From Niebla homalea (taxonomy: Eukaryota; Ascomycota; Lecanoromycetes; Lecanorales; Ramalinaceae), in NCBI GenBank assembly GCA_019925105.1, contig JAHGAU010000008.1:806001-870000 (forward strand): a DNA stretch of 64,000 bases, in the 5' to 3' direction. Both the position numbers and the translations under genes were made by a program. The notes under the pieces were generated by a model that was not told where the DNA came from, did no database searches, and saw nothing but the letters and a program-made list of their open reading frames with translations. Shown here piece by piece: positions 1-10,622 of this stretch; positions within the stretch are counted from its first letter, which is position 1, and each line of letters begins with the position of its first letter.

Positions 1-806
1 GGTCGATATAAGAAGCTTGAGCTCGGGTTTATTTGAGCATGTGGGGAATCCAGCCAAAAGTCGCCCTGGAGGGTACCTTCGGGATCCTCAAGAGCGTGAA
101 TTGTATTGCAGGAACTTCCCACTACACATTTGGAATTCGGGGAGCGACCTCTGCGAGTCATGTCGGGGTAGACTGTTTTGGTTTTTAGATGTGTGGTGAT
201 TCTGACATGGGTAGTAGCGAAACGGTACGCGTCTGTGACGACTCTTGTGAATGACCAACAGATCTTGATGAAGGAAAATATGGTCCAGAAAGAATGAAGG
301 AAAATAGAAAAAGGTGGTCGTAGACTCGCAAGGGGGAAATGCTGTTTTGATCTGTCATGTGCGTAGCTTTTAGGGAAGTTACGTTCCTGTGGTGTGTAAG
401 TTCCACTCCGCACTTCCTTGTCCAATATCATTTGACGGTTCAAGCCAGCATGGCTTAGCTGTGTCGCCTGACTTTGAATGTGATACCATCCTAAAAGGAT
501 TTTCTGGACAGTAAGCTTCCATGGCGCTCTGAAAGGCATTTGATCCTGAACTCTGCTACGTTTCTGGCCCATGCCGCGTGAATCTTGTTTACGGAAGCTG
601 AAGGGTAGACACTGGATAGCTTGCCCACAATGCCTCTGATCATTGTGGAAATCGTACTTAAAGTCCTTCCATCACCGCATAATTCTGCAAACTGTCTCAA
701 CTTGTTTTTTGCGACTGGCCTGCACGTAAAATTGCCATCCTGCCAAGTGCAATTACCAGCCTCATACATACTCTTCATACTGTGTTAGATTTTAGTCAAA
801 AGAGTC
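1..806. other. Stretch without a supported gene
   Basis: Only short overlapping open frames are present. A 95-codon minus-strand frame (491-778) has no motif that I recognise. This is probably the upstream region of the gene that starts at 807. Confidence 0.4.
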
Positions 807-1505
807 ATGAACAGAAGATACGAAGCCCGTTACCTGGCGGAGCTTTTCGAAGATACTGACCTCTTCAACAATGTTGGGACAATCGCTCCCACAAACACCA
901 GGACGTCTATTACGCCTGGCATTTCTGCCTGTGACACCACATCCACCCTTATTAATAGCGCAGAGAGCGATCTCGAAATGGGCCAAATCCCCTTCCGCCC
1001 TGAGGAAGTCCACCATTCCAGACGCGCGCCATCGACTGATCATAGTGTGATATTTACGTCAGACGACAATACCACCACCTGTCCATGGTTCAAGAGCAAG
1101 AGGTTCGCCGCTAGGATTCGCAAGCCTTGGTCCATCCACGGCAATCCAGTGCGGCCCAACCTGTTGTCCTGGCCCAACATAGTCGTCGGCTGTAGCCTAA
1201 TTCTCCGGCTGATGATTGCCGTGTCATACGGAGCCCTGTGGTCCTCGTTCGATTGCAGCATTTCGGAGGCTTTTTACCACACCGCCACGGTACTGGGAAT
1301 TACCTGCTTATGGGAGCTCGCCGCTTTGTGCCTTTACCAACTGACTTCGCGATGGCGAAGATTATATACGACCGGTCTGTTGGCACTCTGTGCTTTACTT
1401 TGGATGGCAGCGGTGGGTACCTTTTGGGGGGTCGGAGTGGATAGTTTTGGCCAATGTGGACATTTGGTGTCTTGGATATATCCTGCCTCCCTCAAGGCCA
1501 ATTAG
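807..1505 (+). CDS. Hypothetical membrane protein, 232 aa
   Basis: This is a single-exon frame of 232 codons. The first 120 residues are polar and look disordered. The second half carries three hydrophobic segments, around residues 127-148 (NIVVGCSLILRLMIAVSYGA), 160-178 and 190-212, so the product is probably a multi-pass membrane protein with a cytosolic N-terminus. The protein ends shortly after the last segment, and the frame could continue through an unrecognised intron toward 1642. I do not recognise the family. It is convergent with the RAD30 gene on the other strand (stop codons about 165 bp apart). Confidence 0.5.
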   Translation: MNRRYEARYLAELFEDTDLFNNVGTIAPTNTRTSITPGISACDTTSTLINSAESDLEMGQIPFRPEEVHHSRRAPSTDHSVIFTSDDNTTTCPWFKSKRFAARIRKPWSIHGNPVRPNLLSWPNIVVGCSLILRLMIAVSYGALWSSFDCSISEAFYHTATVLGITCLWELAALCLYQLTSRWRRLYTTGLLALCALLWMAAVGTFWGVGVDSFGQCGHLVSWIYPASLKAN

Positions 1506-1669
1506 CGCCGTTCGAGGCGGTATATCAATACCTCAGATATCTATTGAAAGCGGTTAGAAGGTGTCGTCTTTGGAGCAAACGTGATCAACGCATGACTAGA
1601 AGCATTCCATGGTATAACCTACTTTTTCAGGATGATGCATAAAGGTCATAGGTAGTCTCTCCTTACATC

Positions 1670-3752
1670 TTATTTGCCAAAGACAAGGCGACTCTGACCT
1701 TTCTCGATCTTCCTCGGTGCCGTGATCTGCGCAGGCGGCCGTCCGGGCGCGGCTTTTTTGGTAGAACAATGACTAGTCGCAGGTTCCGTTCGTTCCTGTG
1801 CTTGGAGATCTCTTGCAAAGTGCCAATCCTCATGCTCCTCCTTTTTACCAGCAGGCATTCGGGCCTTGCAGCGCTCACAGAAGTACGACGTGATCGAGGC
1901 CTGGGTCTGCGACTTTGGCAGTCTCTCTTGGTCAGTCGGTACCGGCGCCTCTGAATGCTGGTCTTCGTCCGTCCTGCTTGACTTTGCATCTTGCTCTCTC
2001 GTAGCTGGGTCTGTAGGCGAAGAGCTCCGGACAAGCCCGTTCGAAAGTTCGCCCTCACCATTAGCCACATCGTCTGCCTCCCCATAACTCGAGCTGTGGC
2101 GCTCAAAGAAGGCAGGAAGCGCTCCGTGCTGTGTCTTTAGACGCTTGATATGGCTCTCCTCGTGGACTGGCGAAGGCCGACGAATCTCCCCACGGTGCGA
2201 TGCAGCTGGATTTTTGGCCTCGTTGCCCCGAAGGAGAAAGCTACCAATGCCTTTGTTGCCTGTAAGGCCGTCCTCGAATCCAGCCACGGCCAATGAGAGA
2301 TTGGCACAAGGCCACAATCTGCCGTCAACTTCAATCTGACCAAGGATGGTTTTCGAGATGTCAAAGAGCAAAGCCTCATCAATTGCTCGCCCAGATGGAA
2401 TGGGAGCTTGACGAGACCGCGTCTCTCCACCTTGTCGATGGTGCAAATTGATCGTTTTGGGTCTCCTTTTGTTTTCAAGTACACCTTCTTCAACAAGTCT
2501 GGAGAAGATGTCTGCCACAAAAATGCGTAGCCACCTTACAGCTTGATCTTTGCTATTGATTGTAGGCCGGAAAGACTTGGCAGACAGCATGGATTTTATC
2601 TGGGTTCGAGCATTGACGCCACTAGAGTCCTCTCCTCGAATGATATAGTATACCCAAGACCCAGTATCATCTCCCAGCTTGGACTTCATTTGATCCAAAG
2701 GAACGGGCAGCAAATTCTTGACTTCATCCGTAGCGAAGCTGGAGACCACCTCGTCGCCGAGCTTCCCCCCCAAATTCCGTATCTTTGTGAACTTGAAGCC
2801 TCCCAGGAACTGCTGCACAGCACGATTACGTACAATGGTCTGCTGATTGGGCTTCTTGTGAGCGGAGCCGAGTTTTGCAATCATTTTGTTACGTGCAATG
2901 CCTGCAGAGCATGTGTACTTCAGCTTTTGCCGAATGGCTGCTCGAACACCCCGCACAATCTCTGAGGCTGTGACCATGACAAGGTCATCCCAATCTGGGT
3001 CATCATCCTCTGTTTCGGATTCATCTAGATCGACCAACGCATCGGTGTTCCAGTCTAGCGCAGTCGTAGGAGGGCGCGGCAAATTTTCTGTTGGATCGTC
3101 ATACGGGGGAGGGCCGCTGATGTCGGGATATCTTTCGATTAGGATAGAATGCACTTGTGCCGACAGATCCAAGAATACCTCGTCCACACTTGCCTTCTCC
3201 ACACGTTGTAGTGGAGGCGGGGGCAAGGTTTCCTTGATGCATGCTAGAATTCTGCGGGACTCGAGTCGATAGGGATCCAAGGAGACTTTGTGGATGGCGA
3301 TATGCTCGAAAGCATCATTATGGTAAGCCCACTTGGCCTCTCCCTCCTTCCATGTTGCAACATGCTGCATGATCAGATCTGGGCATAGCTTCTTGGCCTC
3401 GCTGATATTGATGTGACGATTGAGACCAAACTTGCGAGCGGGGTAATTGATGGCGATCAGACCTTGCCATTGCTGATTGATGTCAGCGACAGCCTTTTCC
3501 TTGATTACACGGGGTGGACTATACCTGCACAGCTAATGGCTGGTCTTCAGCGATTCCCAAGCGGACGCCCTCACATTGTGCGTAGAAAGCATCGAGATCG
3601 ATGTGTGCGATGACTCGTAACGGACAGGCTGTCGATGACTGACTGAGAAGGTTGAGATGTTTGTATGTGTACTTTGATTTGCGGCGCCGGCTCTTGGAGG
3701 GAGAGAGCTGGGATAGCTGGGAGGATGGAAGGAAAGGCTGCGAGGAAGACAT
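1670..3752 (-). CDS. RAD30: DNA polymerase eta (Rad30), translesion synthesis
   Basis: Y-family DNA polymerase that bypasses UV photoproducts in the nucleus. Two exons, 3752-3525 and 3472-1670, flank a 52-nt intron (GTATAG...ATCAG) and give 676 aa. Visible features: palm motif HIDLDAFYAQCE near residue 50, followed by NYPARKFGL, the second catalytic acidic motif SVDEVFLDLS, and the helix-hairpin-helix stretch IRNLGGKLGDEVV. Near the C-terminus a PCNA-binding PIP box, QASITSYF (about 600-607), directly abuts a C-x2-C...H-x3-H ubiquitin-binding zinc finger (about 608-627). The last about 50 residues are basic. The start ATG at 3752 opens a Ser-rich leader before the palm, as in fungal homologues. 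Family assignment is firm; the intron is supported by continuous homology across the junction. Confidence 0.93.
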
Positions 3753-4116
3753 GATGACGATGTTGTGGTCAGGTCGGCATGGTGTACGTCCGTACGGAAT
3801 ACAGCCGACGCAACTCTCTTAACCAGCTTCCAAATTGAATGCACCGGCCATTATATTACTAGACAAAACTTTACATTTACTACGTCCCACCAAAGACGCG
3901 AGACAAATGACAAGCAGAGCAAGTCGCGTCATCTACTATTAATTCTATCTTAAGTACAGATCCCGCTAAGATTGCTAGCCGTACTTAGATCTATAATCTC
4001 ATCATGAAAGACAGAGAGAGCCATTTGGCTTCTGTAACTACAGCATCGCAAGAGCCAGTCTTTATATAACAGCTTTGGTTTCCATTGTCTGACAATCTCC
4101 TGCGACACTTGACAGG
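3753..4116. promoter_or_regulatory. Divergent intergenic region
   Basis: Separates the start codons of RAD30 (minus) and the 88-aa protein gene (plus), so it should hold both promoters. I see no unmistakable regulatory motif. Confidence 0.35.
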
Positions 4117-4434
4117 ATGTCTATGCTCCGTCATCCTCTCCTCTTACTTGGCATCAATCTTTCAGCAATTGCCGGCTCTACTTACTTGCTCCGAGAACAT
4201 CATATATACAATCTGGAGGAGCATGAAGCTCGCATGGATGAGCTGGAGGGTACCCTCAGGGGTCATATCGGGCTAATTGAAGAATCCCTTGACCGTATCG
4301 AAGGCAAGGCGACTGAAGCCGATAGGGGACAGAAGATGTACGTCTACCGTTCTCTCCTCCTCAAAAACCAAAGCTCATCCTTTTGAAGGAATGAATACTA
4401 CACCAAACGAGGCAAAGATGAGAGGCGCCCATGA
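4117..4434 (+). CDS. Small single-pass membrane protein, 88 aa
   Basis: Two exons, 4117-4337 and 4389-4434, joined across a 51-nt intron with a GTACGT donor and a TTGAAG acceptor. The spliced product is 88 aa. It has an N-terminal hydrophobic segment (residues 5-24, LRHPLLLLGINLSAIAGSTY), a short acidic/basic helix with heptad-like spacing (about 28-70), and a highly charged C-terminus (KRGKDERRP). This shape is common in small mitochondrial inner-membrane or ER assembly proteins, but I recognise no family. Unspliced reading gives an unrelated tail (YVYRSLLL...), so the intron model is preferred. Confidence 0.55.
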
Positions 4435-4741
4435 CCTCTTGACGTTTGCGCCCCTTACGACCATTCTGTACACAATTCACATCAATCAACCAATGTACCA
4501 ACCTTGCTACATGATCCTCAGTAAGCGGTATCACCTCCGTATAGGGCCAGTCTCAATCCTTGCTAATCTAAGAAAAGAGAAAATTTGCCAAGGACACCGC
4601 CCGTCCCACAACCGAGACAACCAGTATACAAAGTAGTTGAAGCGGATTGTCGTGGCAGCACTTCACTCGAGCTCCCTTATTCCAAAGGGTCAAGTAGAAT
4701 CCTGCAAAGCAGCCTTTTATCGACCGAATACACCCGCCGCG
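4435..4741. other. Intergenic region upstream of the broken GST gene
   Basis: The GST reading frame is open upstream to 4637, but conservation only begins at MLQLWVSPG (ATG at 4742). I see nothing else here. Confidence 0.35.
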
Positions 4742-5416
4742 ATGCTCCAGCTATGGGTCTCGCCAGGAGCGTGCTCGCTACTCCCACATATCCTACTCTA
4801 TGAGATCCATGCCGACTATGAGCTCGTTGTGATCGATATCGTGAAGGAAGGAGGATTCCCGGAGAAACATAAGAAGATTGACCCCAAAAAGCGTCTTCCG
4901 ATCTTGGTCTTGGATGACGGTATCATCATTACCGAGACTACGGCCATTTCGACAAGGATCTCGCAAATGGCGCCGGACCACCGTCTTCTTGGAGCCAACG
5001 AGCTCGAGATCGTCCGTTGATATGAGTGGTTCAACTGGCTCTCAGGCACCTTCCACGAGCGTGGAGTCGGTGGATGCTTTGGACCCGATCGTGCTACCGA
5101 CGATGAAAATGCATATGAATCTATCGGCCGAAAATTTCGCACCTGGATTGAACAGTGTTATACCGACGTTGAAGAACGGTTGACTAGCATGCATGCCGTT
5201 GCAAATGCTTTTACTGCGGTCGATGTTTTTCTATACGTGATCTACCGCCAGGGACACTTGCTGACATTGGATATGAAAAGAAAGTATCCCAATTATACGA
5301 ACCTCGTACTTGAAGTCACCAAGCGTGCTTCGGTACTGAAGGCAGTGGAGAAAGAAGGCATTCGTCTTATCGAGGACGACCGCACAGACAGCGCTAACAC
5401 CCAGGAATCGAAGTAA
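4742..5416 (+). pseudogene. Glutathione S-transferase gene with one in-frame stop
   Basis: A GST of the fungal theta/Ure2-like type. One reading frame runs from 4742 to the TAA at 5414-5416 (224 sense/stop positions) and is interrupted only by TGA at 5018-5020. Upstream is the thioredoxin-fold domain (MLQLWVSPGACSLLPHILL, with the cis-Pro motif KKRLPILVLDDG and then ITETTAI). Downstream is the helical domain (YEWFNWLSGTFHERGVG..., later FTAVDVFLYVIYRQG). The stop stands where related GSTs commonly have Trp or another residue (R-stop-YEWFNWL), so a TGG-to-TGA change is the simplest reading. No usable intron removes it: the only GT..AG pair around it would be about 15 nt. The frame on both sides is otherwise intact, so the event is recent, or a read-through or sequencing error. 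Confidence 0.75.
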
Positions 5417-5736
5417 AAATCTATTGATTCAAGAGAAGCATCCTTCAAAAGCAGCACGTTGAAAGGTCCAAAAATAAAGTGTACATCTGCGTGCATTAGA
5501 TTGAGGAGCAGGAGTTAAGACGATTCAACGGATAGATGCATATAATCTAACTTTTAAGAGTGGGTCTCCAACTCTCCATCGCTGATCGGCAGAACGGCTG
5601 GATTGCGGAGATCAGTCTGCATATGCTGAAGCATTTCACCAACCCTTCAATCCTTTTTTCCTCCATGCATCAGCTCCTCGATCTTTTCTTTCGTTTTGCA
5701 ACTTTCAATTGAACCTGTCCCCCAGAAGTTGGAGCA
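5417..5736. other. Intergenic region between the two GST genes
   Basis: Holds the 3' end of the broken GST and the presumed promoter of the intact GST. No motif recognised. Confidence 0.3.
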
Positions 5737-6818
5737 ATGATGGCAGCGCCTAATGACATCATATTGTTCCACTATCCATTCTCTCCCTTTGCAAAACGGG
5801 TAAGCAGGAGTCCAACTCCCCTCCATATCTTTGATTGTTTCCTTTCTACTCGCATCTCCCTGACAAGCATCGCTTGCAGGTAATATGGTACCTCACCCTT
5901 CGCCAAATACCGTATGCCCAATGCCTTCAACCACCTACTCTCCCCCGTCCCGACCTCTCCAGTCTTGGGATCTCTTACCGACGTATTCCCCTCCTCTCCC
6001 TCGGCAAAGCTATCTACTGCGACACCCGCCTTATCATCTCCAAACTCGACGGCGCATTCCCCGACTCCAGACTCGCAGCCGCATCTCCGGAACAAGAAGC
6101 CACCCGCAAACTCCTGGAATCATGGACAATTGACGGAGGCATATTTGCTCGAGCAGCACAAGCCCTGCCACCAGAGCTACCCATCATGAAAGATGCCACT
6201 TTCACCAAGGACCGGGAAGCCTACACCGGCCGCAGCTGGTCGCAGGAAAGCGTGCAGGCTCTGCGACCAGAGGCGCTGGTGCACATCCGGGAGGCCCTGG
6301 ACTGCCTCGAGAATGGACTGTTGGCGGATGGGAGAGCCTGGATTTTGAACACATCGGAGCCGAGCTTGGCGGACATTGACACCATCTGGCCATTCCACTG
6401 GCTCATCGGCTTGAAGGTGGCCTTGCCGCACCATCTCGTTTCATCGCACACCCATCCCAGAGTGTTCGCGTGGTGCGCTCGCTTCGATGCTGCCATCAAT
6501 AAGGCAAAGTCGTCCATGCCGAAACCGGTGACTTTGCAAAGCGAGGAAGCCATATCCCTCATCAAATCGGCGTGCCTGCCGCATGTCGAGTTCGGGCCCG
6601 ATCCGGTCTATGAGAGTGATCCGACCGGGTTGAAACCGGGGATGATGGTGGAGAGCTGGCCGACGGATAGTGGTTTCAGGAACAAGGATCGTGGCAAGCT
6701 TGTCAAGTTGAACAAGCACGAGTGCGTGATTGAGAATGACACAGGGATCCGGATTCACCATCCCAGATGGAATTTCCGGGTGAGACGGGTTGAGGGAGGG
6801 GGGGAAGCGAAGCTATGA
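5737..6818 (+). CDS. Glutathione S-transferase-like protein with long C-terminal domain, 333 aa
   Basis: Two exons, 5737-5799 and 5880-6818, are separated by an 80-nt intron (GTAAGC...TTGCAG) that falls inside the thioredoxin fold. Splicing restores the typical fungal GST N-terminus: FHYPFSPFAKR then VIWYLTLRQIPYAQCLQPP, and later RRIPLLSLGKAIYCDTRLI. The C-terminal about 230 residues form the helical domain followed by an extra module ending in HHPRWNFRVRRV, a length and layout seen in fungal GST-fold proteins of unassigned substrate. The glutathione-contacting cis-Pro motif is R-I-P here. It is probably cytosolic. Its stop codon lies 32 bp from the stop of ARG4 on the opposite strand, so the two 3' ends must overlap as transcripts. 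Confidence 0.85.
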
Positions 6819-6850
6819 ACGATTTTGAGGTATTGTAAGTCTCCATGGCT

Positions 6851-8646
6851 TCATGAGGTTACTTTACTTTTCAAGATCTCAATCTGCTCCCCCACACTCG
6901 CTCTACTAGTCCCCCCTTTCGCACTCCTCAACTCCACGCTCGCCTCATAGTCAAACTCAAAGTCCTCCCCAAACCTCCCATCCACGCCCTGCAGATCCGC
7001 ATGACTCAACTTGTCCATTGGGACCCTTTTCTCCTCTGCCAGCGCCACAACCCTCCCACTGATATGGTGCGTTTCCCTAAAAGGCACCCCTTTCCTCACC
7101 AAATAGTCCGCCAGGTCAGTAGCCAGCATATCGGGCGTCAATGCATTGAGCATGTTGGCTGGGAAGATGGTGAGGGTGGATATAACGCCACATAATATCC
7201 GTACCGAATCGGAGACGGTCTTGACGCAGTCTAACATGGGCTCGACCGATTCTTGAAGGTCTTTGTTGTAGGTGGAGGGAAGGGATTTGGTCGTGCAGGT
7301 CAGGCCGACCATTTGACCGACGACGCGGCCGGATTTGCCGCGGAGGAGCTCGAGGGAGTCGGAGTTTTTCTGTATCACAGGACGTGTTAGAGATTCGGGC
7401 ACAGATCAAACCAGAACGCTGAAAAGAGATGATTGGCTGGGAATGACCTTTTGCGGCATAAGCGAGCTACCGGTACTATAAGCATCCGCGAGCTTCAAAA
7501 CCCCAAACTCAGCAGTGCTGTAAATAATGAGGTCCTCGCTCATTCTTGAGATGTCACCCATCAGCTCTGCCGCCCACTGCATGGTCTCCACCACGAATTT
7601 GCGATCTCCGACAGCCCCCATCGAATTCATGAGGAGCCCTTCAAAGCCAAGCTCTTGGGCCATGAAATCCCTGTCCACGCCAAAAGGGTTCCCCGCGAGA
7701 GCACCACAGCCGAGTGGGGACTTGTTCACCCGTGTTATTACCTCGCGGAGGCGTTCGAGATCGGATGCGAAGGCTAGACCAAAGGAGCATAGCCAGTGAG
7801 ACCAGCGGACCGGTTGCGCGCGTTGGAGATGGGTGTATCCTGGAGGGGATGGTTCAGTGGAGCAAAGACAGTCAGAGTCTATAAGGACGTACCAGGCATA
7901 CAAACCTCAATTTCATTCTCCGCCCGTTGGGTTATGGCTTTGATGAGGTCTTCGATCCAAGAGGCTATTTGTCGGAGCTGCTCAACAAGCCAGAGTCTAG
8001 CAATAATGAACCATCTTTGAGTTTCATATGTGTAACAGGTCCATACCTCATATCTGTAGCGACCTGCTCATTCCTTGACCGCCTGTTGCATTTTGTGAGA
8101 CCAAGACATCACCAACCAGGGTGATAGACAGGACCCCATACCCAGTATGCAGCTTTCCACCCACCTCTTTCCCTATCAGCTCTGATAGTCTTCGCTCGTT
8201 TGCGGTATGTATGTCCTTTATAACGTCGGTGCGTATTCTTGAGCCAGTGTCAAACGAAGCTCACCCACCTCGTCAATTCCAGGTTTGATCTGAAAAATGC
8301 CCTCCTCCCATTCCTTCTCAACCTCGTGCAAGCCAGCAACGATTTTCTGAAGCTCGATCTTGGATAGAATTCCAGCTTTGTGGTTGGCCTTCGCCCAGGC
8401 AGTGGAGCCGGCTATGTCTTGCTTGTAAAATGCTCGGTCATAGTAGATTGACTGATTGTATTCCGTCATCAGAGGATCCAAGCCACCTGCATATTTATTG
8501 GATCAGGAAAGCTGTAGCAAAAGTTGCACCACGAGGACTTCATCTGCAGTTCCAGAACATTTCAGCATGGCTGGAAAAGACAAACCGGTAAAGCGGCCAC
8601 CCCAAAGTTTGCCTGGGGTAGAGCCATGGGAGCTTTGTTGAGCCAT
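6851..8646 (-). CDS. ARG4: Argininosuccinate lyase
   Basis: Cleaves argininosuccinate to arginine and fumarate, the last step of arginine synthesis. Seven exons: 8646-8586, 8486-8269, 8215-8142, 8082-8047, 7996-7893, 7839-7448 and 7369-6851, all phase-consistent, giving 467 aa, the usual size. Joined motifs include [65 protein letters not shown] and the fumarase/ASL signature [17 protein letters not shown] (catalytic Ser loop), the last rebuilt across an intron. Two substitutions stand out against the commonest family sequence: RNEQ for RNDQ and KKNSD for KKNPD. The PROSITE-type core GSxxMxxKxN is intact. The sixth intron has a weak GTCATT donor. HOM3 lies 240 bp upstream on the same strand. 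Confidence 0.95.
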
Positions 8647-8885
8647 CGTGAGGTTGCACCTGAGATAGGTAGTCAACCGCCTTTTGTATGAGGCGAAAGG
8701 TATCCTTTAGTGAGATGTGAATTGATTGACCCGCTCAGATAAGTTTCTGTGTGTGGAATTATTGCCAGAAATCCAAGCTCAAGATTTATCTACCATATCT
8801 TAGCGCGCTTTTGACATTAATCTTATCTTTAATCGCTTTCTTCCAACCGGAGACAGTAATTCCATACATTGCCGCGCTTGAATGC

Positions 8886-10622
8886 TCATAATTCAAGAAA
8901 GGTGAACAATTCAGTATGAACGACATTAAGAGCTCTCAAGGAATCACGCTCCGTGATGACGCAGGATATATTAATCTACATGGATGTCAGTACCAAAATC
9001 TCACAAGTTTTAGGGAGGGAGGTTTCACTTCACTGGCGCCTTGGGATATCATTTCTATATTTATGTTGTTGTCGCCCAGAGCAGAAAAGAGCTTGCCCGC
9101 CATACCGCAACATCTTTTGAGGCCCGTTCCGATCAATGAGAGGATAGCCATATTGTGCACGACCTCAACCGAGCCAAATTTCTTCAGATCCTCGATTGCG
9201 TCCAGGAGGTTGATGTGTTGCGACTCAATGTCTTCCTGATTTTTCTTGCCTGCCATGGTGATGAAGGCAGACTTCGAATGCACAGCAAGGGACACGTGAC
9301 ATTCGTTCAGTTCGAACAAGTCGACAGCCAAGCTATGCTCCGATAATTTGCCACATATCTGAGCAAGAAACTCTGGTGATCCAACTTTGCGATGCGAGTG
9401 AACATTGACGACAGTAATGTGCTGTTTGACAGTCACCGCCGTCGGCCGTCTCGGTCTTTGGTCGTAGTATGGATCGACCTTTTTTTTGTCGTCGAGGAAT
9501 ATGAGGGTCCCCGAACCGTCTGGTTCGCGAACATTCTTGATGCGGATAGGTATTCTGGGGATGCACTGCTCGATCGTAAAGTGATGTAATACCTCCGATC
9601 CATAGAACGTGAGCTCGTTTGCTTCGGATGGATGGATTGACGGTAGGAGGTATGCTGTTGGGACTCTTCTTGGGTCTGCTGTGTAGACTCCTGAAACTTC
9701 CTTCCAGATCTGCAATTCCCTGGCATCAACACCCACTGCGACGAGAGCTGCCAAGAGATCCGAGTAACCTCGACCACAACTCTGTAAGAGACCGCCCGGC
9801 ACCCTTCCGAAGAAGCCTGTTATGACTGGCACTCTATCACCACATGCTTGTACTATTCGTCCAATGCTTTCCGAAATCTGATGGTAGAAATTCGGTGTCA
9901 GAGCCTGATGGGTGTTTGCGTCAACGATGTGAGACAGATCGATGAATTCCGCTGATGCTCCTCGATCCTCAAGCATTGCAGTCAGGAACAGGGTGGAGAA
10001 CTTCTCGCCCAGACCAAGGACCTGATCTTCCAGCTCAGCCCTGGCGCTGTCCTTCCGTGACAGATCTGGTTGTTGAACGATATCAGAGAGGATGTTGGCG
10101 AGGCTATTGCATTCCTCTGTAAAGATTCCGACAAGTCTGGCAGCCTGGGTCGAGGATAGGATGCTTGTGCCCTGGACATGCTGTAACAGGATGTCCGAGA
10201 CGATCTCTTTGCACTCTGCTAGCTCTCCCTTGAACGCTAGTCTTGCGGCTCTCAATAGGCTGTAAATAGGATTCGTCAGTAAGGACGGATCGTATTGCGA
10301 AGCTCATCGTCACGCACAGGTTTGTAGTCCCTTCAACTTTGGTCTTCCCACTACGAGCCGAGCAGACGACAGCGATTGGGCTGTCGCGCAGAGCAGATCT
10401 AGGTTTGTCAGCCCAAAGAAATTTCAAAATGGGATAGTGGAGAAGGAATAGGTCGTACAAACATCTGTCTGCAACCTCTTCTGGCAGTCGACCGCAAACA
10501 GTGCCTCCAAATTTCAGGACCACTCGTTTCTCCACGGCTGCAACAACCTGTTGGGTGATGCCGTTGGCCGATTGGCCGCTGGTGTGTAAAGGAAGCCCAT
10601 TGCAGAAGACGTCTCGGGCCAT
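8886..10622 (-). CDS. HOM3: Aspartate kinase (aspartokinase)
   Basis: Phosphorylates aspartate, the first step toward threonine, methionine and isoleucine. Four exons: 10622-10459, 10398-10318, 10259-9029 and 8975-8886, giving 521 aa (yeast Hom3 is about 527). The last 29 residues come from a small exon that completes the second ACT domain (GASEINISCVITERDSLRALNVVHTELF). Visible features: the N-terminal nucleotide-binding motif VLKFGG, then CSARS...KVEGTTN, the catalytic-domain motif TGFFGRVPGG...GRGYSDLLAAL, the Asp-binding loop YTADPRRVP, and two ACT repeats (about 385-460 and 460-520) for threonine feedback. The motif after KFGGT is VCG instead of the nearly universal SVG, a departure from the kinase signature. 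The first intron uses a GTACGA donor; the exon 1 end is the least certain junction. Confidence 0.92.

Noticed and set aside
5018..5020. Selenocysteine or programmed recoding of the TGA in the GST gene
   Set aside because: Fungi of this group lack the selenocysteine machinery as far as known, and no stem-loop of SECIS type is visible nearby. Nonsense mutation or error is simpler.
8987..10255. 422-aa ORF taken as the whole aspartate kinase
   Set aside because: It lacks the N-terminal KFGG motif and the end of the second ACT domain, both of which are found in flanking exons with matching phase.
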